Assembly (NCBI GenBank): GCA_001970955.1
Contig: MPUH01000058.1
Location: 62,001-126,000, forward strand
Length of the DNA: 64,000 bases
DNA from: Stentor coeruleus
Taxonomy: Eukaryota > Ciliophora > Heterotrichea > Heterotrichida > Stentoridae
Reading direction: 5' to 3'
A program made the position numbers and the translations under genes. Positions 59,123 to 64,000 of the stretch are shown here, one piece after another; the stretch's first letter is position 1, and the number at the start of each line of letters is the position of its first letter. The notes under the pieces are model-generated. The model made no database searches, was not told the origin of the DNA, and saw only the letters and a program-made list of their open reading frames with translations.

Positions 59123-60880
59123 ATGGAACCAAAGCAATCATCTCGTTCTAGCAAAATTATCTGCAACGTCAGCAGCACAAAATACGAAATCGTCCGATAC
59201 GCAGCCAAAAAACTCCTAGGCTGGAAACTCTCCTACGATGAAGACACTGATGAATGGGATGTTTTCTGGACCGACTCAGCAGTGCAACCTGAAAAACTAG
59301 CAAAAATGAAGCATTATCAACGTATAAACCATTTCCCAGGCATGTATCTAATCTCCCGTAAAAACTATCTTGCATTCAATCTAGGCAAGTTAAAAAGGAT
59401 TTTCCCAGATTGTTACAACTTCTACCCTCGAACATGGGTAATCCCATGCGACTTTGGAGATTTAAAAGCTTTTATGTCTTCAAAAAAAACCCCTTATGTC
59501 ATAGTAAAACCTGAAGCATCATGTCAAGGAAGAGGTATTTATATAACAAAAAAAATCGAAGATATAAACTCAGATGAAAAACATGTTGTTCAAGAGTATC
59601 TAACAAAACCTTATCTTATAGACAATTTAAAATTTGATTTAAGAATTTATGTCCTTGTAACAAGTTGTGACCCTTTAAGAATTTTTGTTCATGAAGATGG
59701 ACTTACACGTTTTGCTACAGAAGAGTATGAAAAACCTAATTCAACAAATACTGAAGATATGTGTATGCATTTGACGAATTATGCGATAAATAAAAACAAT
59801 CCGAATTTTGTTCAAAATGAAGACCCTGAATGTGATGATGTTGGGCATAAAAGGTCATTAAAATCAACTTATGAGTGTTTACAGAATGAAGGTTATGATA
59901 TTGAAAGACTTAAAGGAAGGATTGATGATATGATTATTAAAACCTTATGTGCTGTACAACCGAATTTATGTCATCATTACAGATCGTGTCAACCTGAGGA
60001 TTATTCAAGGGCTATGTGTTTTGAGATTTTAGGTTTTGATGTGATTATTGATAAGAAACTTAACCCTTATGTGTTAGAAGTTAATCATACACCTTCCTTT
60101 TCTACAGATTCTCCTTTGGATAGGACGATTAAAAAGACGGTAATCAGTCAAGCTTTAGAACTTGCTAATGTTATGATAAGAAACAGGAAGAAATATTTTA
60201 AAAAACAAAAAGAAGATATTCAGAAACGCAGCATGACAGGTAAAATCGAGCGTTTAACTACAGAAGAACGCCAGTTATTAATTAATAGTTTAAGCAGCAA
60301 AAGAAACAAATATGAAATCAAACATTGTGGAGGATATAGAAAAATCTACCCTATTGAAAATTATGAACAATATAATAAATATATTGAAGCTTCTGATAAT
60401 CTATGGCAAGAATGGACTGGAGCTAAAGTTGTTAGAAGTAAAAGACAAGAAACAAAATCTCCAGTACCTAGACCAATTAGACCTTCTATAAACAACACAC
60501 AAAAACCTAAATCACAAGTGACTGTAAAAGTACCATCTAAAGCTGAATCTTATATGGAAAGGCCTTCTTCAACAATTTTTGAAAGGCTTTCACGGCCAAT
60601 AATAAGAAAGTACCGAAGCACGACAGTAAATTGTTTACCTGGGATTATATATGAAGAGAAAAAAGATCAGAAAAAAGAAATCCCTCTTGTCATAAACTCA
60701 TGTAGTGAGTATGATAAACTTATAATGAAACCTAGAGTATTTAATGAAATAAAAGCTTCACCTTCAAATAAACCAATAACTCAAAGACAAATAGCTTTAA
60801 CTTTAAAAGAACTTTTATCAGGAAGGTCTGGAACATCATCTAAAAATAGGTATTTAGATTTTGCATTAAGAAGTAAGTAA
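59123..60880 (+). CDS. tubulin tyrosine ligase-like protein (TTLL6/13-type polyglutamylase), 585 aa
   Basis: TTL catalytic domain at about residues 10-355: INHFPGM and LISRKNYLAFNL, FYPRTWVIPCD, the ATP-binding VIVKPEASCQGRGIYI, VVQEYLTKPYL, FDLRIYVLV, LTRFATEEY, CMHLTNYAINK, and the metal-binding end CFEILGFDVIIDKKL and LEVNHTPSF. The following region (KKQKEDIQKRSMTGKIERLTTEER) matches the cationic microtubule-binding extension of elongating polyglutamylases. The C-terminal ~200 residues are basic and disordered. It adds glutamate chains to tubulin tails in cilia and cortical fibres. Start at ATG 59123 in TATATAATGG context; stop TAA, 36 nt from the convergent neighbour's stop. Confidence 0.93.
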   Translation: MEPKQSSRSSKIICNVSSTKYEIVRYAAKKLLGWKLSYDEDTDEWDVFWTDSAVQPEKLAKMKHYQRINHFPGMYLISRKNYLAFNLGKLKRIFPDCYNFYPRTWVIPCDFGDLKAFMSSKKTPYVIVKPEASCQGRGIYITKKIEDINSDEKHVVQEYLTKPYLIDNLKFDLRIYVLVTSCDPLRIFVHEDGLTRFATEEYEKPNSTNTEDMCMHLTNYAINKNNPNFVQNEDPECDDVGHKRSLKSTYECLQNEGYDIERLKGRIDDMIIKTLCAVQPNLCHHYRSCQPEDYSRAMCFEILGFDVIIDKKLNPYVLEVNHTPSFSTDSPLDRTIKKTVISQALELANVMIRNRKKYFKKQKEDIQKRSMTGKIERLTTEERQLLINSLSSKRNKYEIKHCGGYRKIYPIENYEQYNKYIEASDNLWQEWTGAKVVRSKRQETKSPVPRPIRPSINNTQKPKSQVTVKVPSKAESYMERPSSTIFERLSRPIIRKYRSTTVNCLPGIIYEEKKDQKKEIPLVINSCSEYDKLIMKPRVFNEIKASPSNKPITQRQIALTLKELLSGRSGTSSKNRYLDFALRSK

Positions 60881-60916
60881 TAATAATATATATAAAATCT
60901 CAAATAAAAAAAGTTA

Positions 60917-63900
60917 TTATCTATTTTGGAGTCTGTATGACCTTGGAGGACATATTTTGTTTTTTATGACCTTTGTCAAATGTAAAGGGCACCAACTTAT
61001 AGCAGTTATTAATAATACCTTCCAAAAAAAGTCTAAAGTTATAATAAACTGTAGATTGAAATAGTTTTTTAATAATAAAATACACATAGCATAAAGGGTA
61101 AATGATATGATTTCAGAAAACGCAATCCATATATTCCACATTTCTATTTGTGAAGCAACATTAAGTAGTTCAGTTATAATCAAAGCAGAAAAAGTTATAG
61201 CAACAATATTAATAAAATTATCTTCAGGGAACATGACAAGTGCAAGTAAAATAATAATACTTCCTTGATATATGCTTTTCCACATCCAAAAAAAGAACCT
61301 AGTCAGATTTAACGCCCTTCCAAGTTGTTGGGTCTGATACAACATTGGGTATAGTTTAATAGTTTTATACTCCATATCAGTATCCATAATCAAAGAAAAA
61401 ACTGGCATTGATGTAAAAGCTGTTGTATATCCAAGCATTAAATATCCATTATAAATAGGTATAGCTGAATAATAAAACACAATAGTAAACAAAGCTTGAA
61501 TTATCGCATAAACAAACCCTCTATGAAATACAAAATGGCTCAACCTAGCTGTACGTAAATAACTTAACCTCCCATGCCATATAATCAATTTAGCTACATA
61601 CTTGAATTCTGATATAGAAAAATCAGCAGCAAGAGAAGCTTGCTTACCTTCTTTACCCTCAATACCAATCCCAACATGTGCAGCTTGTATCATTCCAACA
61701 TCATTACCCCCATCACCAATAGCACAAACTCTATATTTTGTATATTTCAATAAAGCTTCAACAATCTCACTTTTTTGTGTTGGAGATACACGACAACATA
61801 TAACACCAGAAGTCTGTGAAGCTACTTGAATAAACTTTTTTGAATGAAATTCTAAAACTATAGCCAAAGTACTTCCATCTATTATAAGAACTTTTTTCTC
61901 TAAATCTGTTGCGTTTTCTAGTTTATGGACACCATCCATGCCTATGATTTCTAAAAAGTCATTTTCTTTTTTCTTTAGACCTGTGGATATTGATATGCAT
62001 TTTGCTGTTTCAATTTTATCGCCTGTAAGCATCCAGACTCTGATTCCAGCGCTTTTGATCCTTGTTATGATTTTATCAACTTTATGCTGAAGTTTGTCTT
62101 CAACACCAGTAACCCCAAGGAACTCCATGTTTTTTTCTATACTTTTTATAACTTCTTGGCATTTTTCGTCTCTGTTTTCTAGAAATGACCTTGCGTATTC
62201 GAGCCTTTGACTGAAATCTTCATATTCTTCTATTGATATTATTTTTTGTGCTATGACTAAAGTTCTATACCCTTCCATAGCTAAAGATTCGCAATCTTCA
62301 AACATTTTAATTTTAGCTTGAGCTGAGGCTAGGGTGTCTTTTATAGCTTCTTCAGCACCTTTTATATAAAAAATTATCTTCCCTGAAGTGGTATGTTGAA
62401 GTATTATCCCCATTTTTTTACTTGCAGATGTAAAAGGAAAGGTTTGGAGGATTTTGAAATCGATTTCCTGTTCTTGAAAACGTAAAATTATATTATTTGT
62501 AGTCCTGTGGTTAAGTTCTAAACCAGTTTTCCAAGCATATTCTACTAAAGCTATCTCATCAGGGGAACTTGCTTGAAAGGTTTTTTCTTTACCTTCATAA
62601 ACTGGTGTGACATTATTGCATAAAGCTAAAGCTGTTAATATATCTCTACAAACCATATCTGTATCCCTTTTTCTTTTTTTCGGCATATTAGAATCAGCAA
62701 TTGGATCAGAATGTTTATCAAAATTATCTTTAACCAGCTGTGAAAAATCTAAAGCCGCACTTGATTCATCTAAATTAAAACTCCAATGCTCTAAGTAAAG
62801 TTTTTTAAGTGTCATTTCATTCCTAGTCAAAGTCCCTGTTTTATCACTAAGCAAATAATGCACCCTACCAAGTTCTTCAGGTATTGTTGAATTCCTTGGT
62901 TTTGCATAACCAAGTTTAGGATCTTTTGATATTTTTACACAATAGTAAATTTTAGCAAAATCTAAATTTACTCTTAAAGATATTGGGATGATTGTTGAAA
63001 GTAATAAAATCATTCTAAAAAACTGGACAAATGATTGATGGTTGAATCCAGATAAAGCAACAACTAATAAAGATATGAGCATCATAAGGATTATTAAATA
63101 TAATGCCAATCTGTTTAATTCCTTATCGGTAATACCAAGTTTATTAGCTGGTTCTCTACTGTTTAAAGATATACGGGTTTCTTTACCAATATAGACAACT
63201 AATCCAACACAGCTACCGTTTGCTAATGATGTATTAGCCCATATAGAATGCTCTAAACCAACACCTTCAACAACATCAACTCCATCAATTGTTCCTTCAA
63301 AACGTCCGACAAAGCGATAAATGTTTTGATCTGGGGCTTTGACAGTAAGAGTTCCATCTAAATCAAGAAGTCTTGTAATTGGTTGGATTCTTTGAGTACA
63401 TGATAAAGCCTTTCTAAGTTTCCAATCAGTTTCTCCATCAAGTTGATCAGTTTTTATAAACACTGTCCCATTCTCATCATGGGTACTTAAAATTACCATA
63501 TCAGCAGGTATTCTTTCATGAGCATGGACTTCAATTAAATCTCCAACTTTTATATTTTGTGCAGGGGTTCGAATAGACCCAGCATGAGTAATTTGTGTAT
63601 ACATTTTTCTATTCATTTCTTTATCTCTAAGCCATCGAGTAATATCATCATAAAGTTCTTTAAACATTGTTATCATAAGAACTAATACTAATGGGGCTAT
63701 ATAAGTGAATAAAAAACCTACTTGTAAAGGTGGGTAAAGTTGGCTTAGAGCAATGACTAGGAAAAACATGTTCAAAGGTTGATTAAACTGGTAGTATAAG
63801 AATAAAAATATAAATGTCATTGGGTTGTATTTGGTATTGACTACTGCATTAGAGATATCTGGGGAATTACTTGTCCCACATAGGTTGATGTAGCGTTCTG

Positions 63901-64000
63901 GGACTAGCTTTTTTTGAAAACATCGTTTTTTCTGGGTAGTAGTTATGCTTGATTCTGATAAAAGGTTAATAGATTTTTTTTANGTTCTGGGACTAGCTTT
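60917..64000 (-). CDS. NEO1: P4-type phospholipid-flippase ATPase, NEO1/ATP9 class, 5' end beyond window
   Basis: About 1020 residues are visible. The frame stays open past the first internal ATG (63820) to the N at 63983, with typical N-terminal P4 sequence KKLVPERYINL and VVNTKYNPMTF, so the real start lies outside. Hallmarks: TDQLDGETDWKLR (DGET instead of TGES), IIPISLRVNLD (the P4 helix-4 PISL), DKTGTLTRNEM with the phosphorylated Asp, GDKIETAKCIS, and GDGGNDVGMIQAAHVGIGI. The DQLDGETDWKLR and IIPISLRVNLD forms are those of NEO1/ATP9, which work in Golgi/endosomes without a CDC50 partner. The last segments form helices 7-10. Stop TAG. Confidence 0.93.
63894..64000. repeat. direct repeat around N (63983), cut by the window edge
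   Basis: The sequence after the N (GTTCTGGGACTAGCTTT) repeats that starting at 63894; the expected unit is about 89 nt (63894-63982). Same unmerged-overlap signature, inside the P4-ATPase gene. Confidence 0.8.

Overview
The window looks like macronuclear DNA of a heterotrich ciliate, most likely Stentor coeruleus or a close relative. It is AT-rich and gene-dense, genes are read with the standard code (TAA, TAG and one TGA used as stops), and every intron I could place is exactly 15 nt long, the extreme intron size described for Stentor. The gene content is purely eukaryotic: tubulin polyglutamylase, basal-body kinase, axonemal PG-rich protein, RanBP1, HOPS subunit. I see no virus, retroelement, DNA transposon, CRISPR array or bacterial operon.

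Layout. 0.2-13.6 kb: a hypothetical protein, a two-EF-hand protein, a membrane RBR ubiquitin ligase, a Kelch-PPP phosphatase with altered metal ligands, a MAPEG protein, a myristoylation-motif leucine-rich protein, an aspartyl protease with a His in place of its second Asp, a TBC1D23-like Rab-GAP adaptor and a PG-rich (STPG) protein. 14.5-25 kb: a WD40 protein, coiled-coil and disordered proteins, an aquaporin, an ER thioredoxin-fold protein and a Bet1-type SNARE. 25.1-28.6 kb is the least ordered part: a broken NOB1 copy, a PTPS-like protein without its zinc histidines and an ORF interrupted by one TAA. 29.2-43 kb: VPS16, a PLK4/SAK-type kinase, a dual-acylation-motif protein, tRNA-Ala(UGC), a B-box/LRR protein, YL1/VPS72, a PPTC7-like phosphatase and a beta-propeller protein. 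43.8-52.4 kb: a tight PP2C-Rab-zinc-finger array, a B-box/Kelch protein, MAT1 of TFIIH and two disordered proteins. 52.9-64 kb: RanBP1, coiled coil, an SCP/FCP-type phosphatase, a second aquaporin, a TTLL polyglutamylase and the 3' part of a NEO1/ATP9-type P4-ATPase that runs off the right edge.

There is no operon-like system. Several genes nevertheless serve the same cell biology: endosome/Golgi traffic (TBC1D23, BET1, VPS16, a Rab, NEO1/ATP9) and cilia/basal bodies (PLK4, TTLL, STPG and TFxP-repeat proteins). Intergenic DNA shows a striking strand skew that flips from G-rich/C-free to C-rich/G-free (plus strand) in most gaps, whatever the direction of the flanking genes.

Assembly quality matters here. 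Eight single N bases lie between direct repeats (53-93 nt where fully visible), the signature of contig ends joined without merging their overlap. Two of them alter coding sequences (37262 and 46294).
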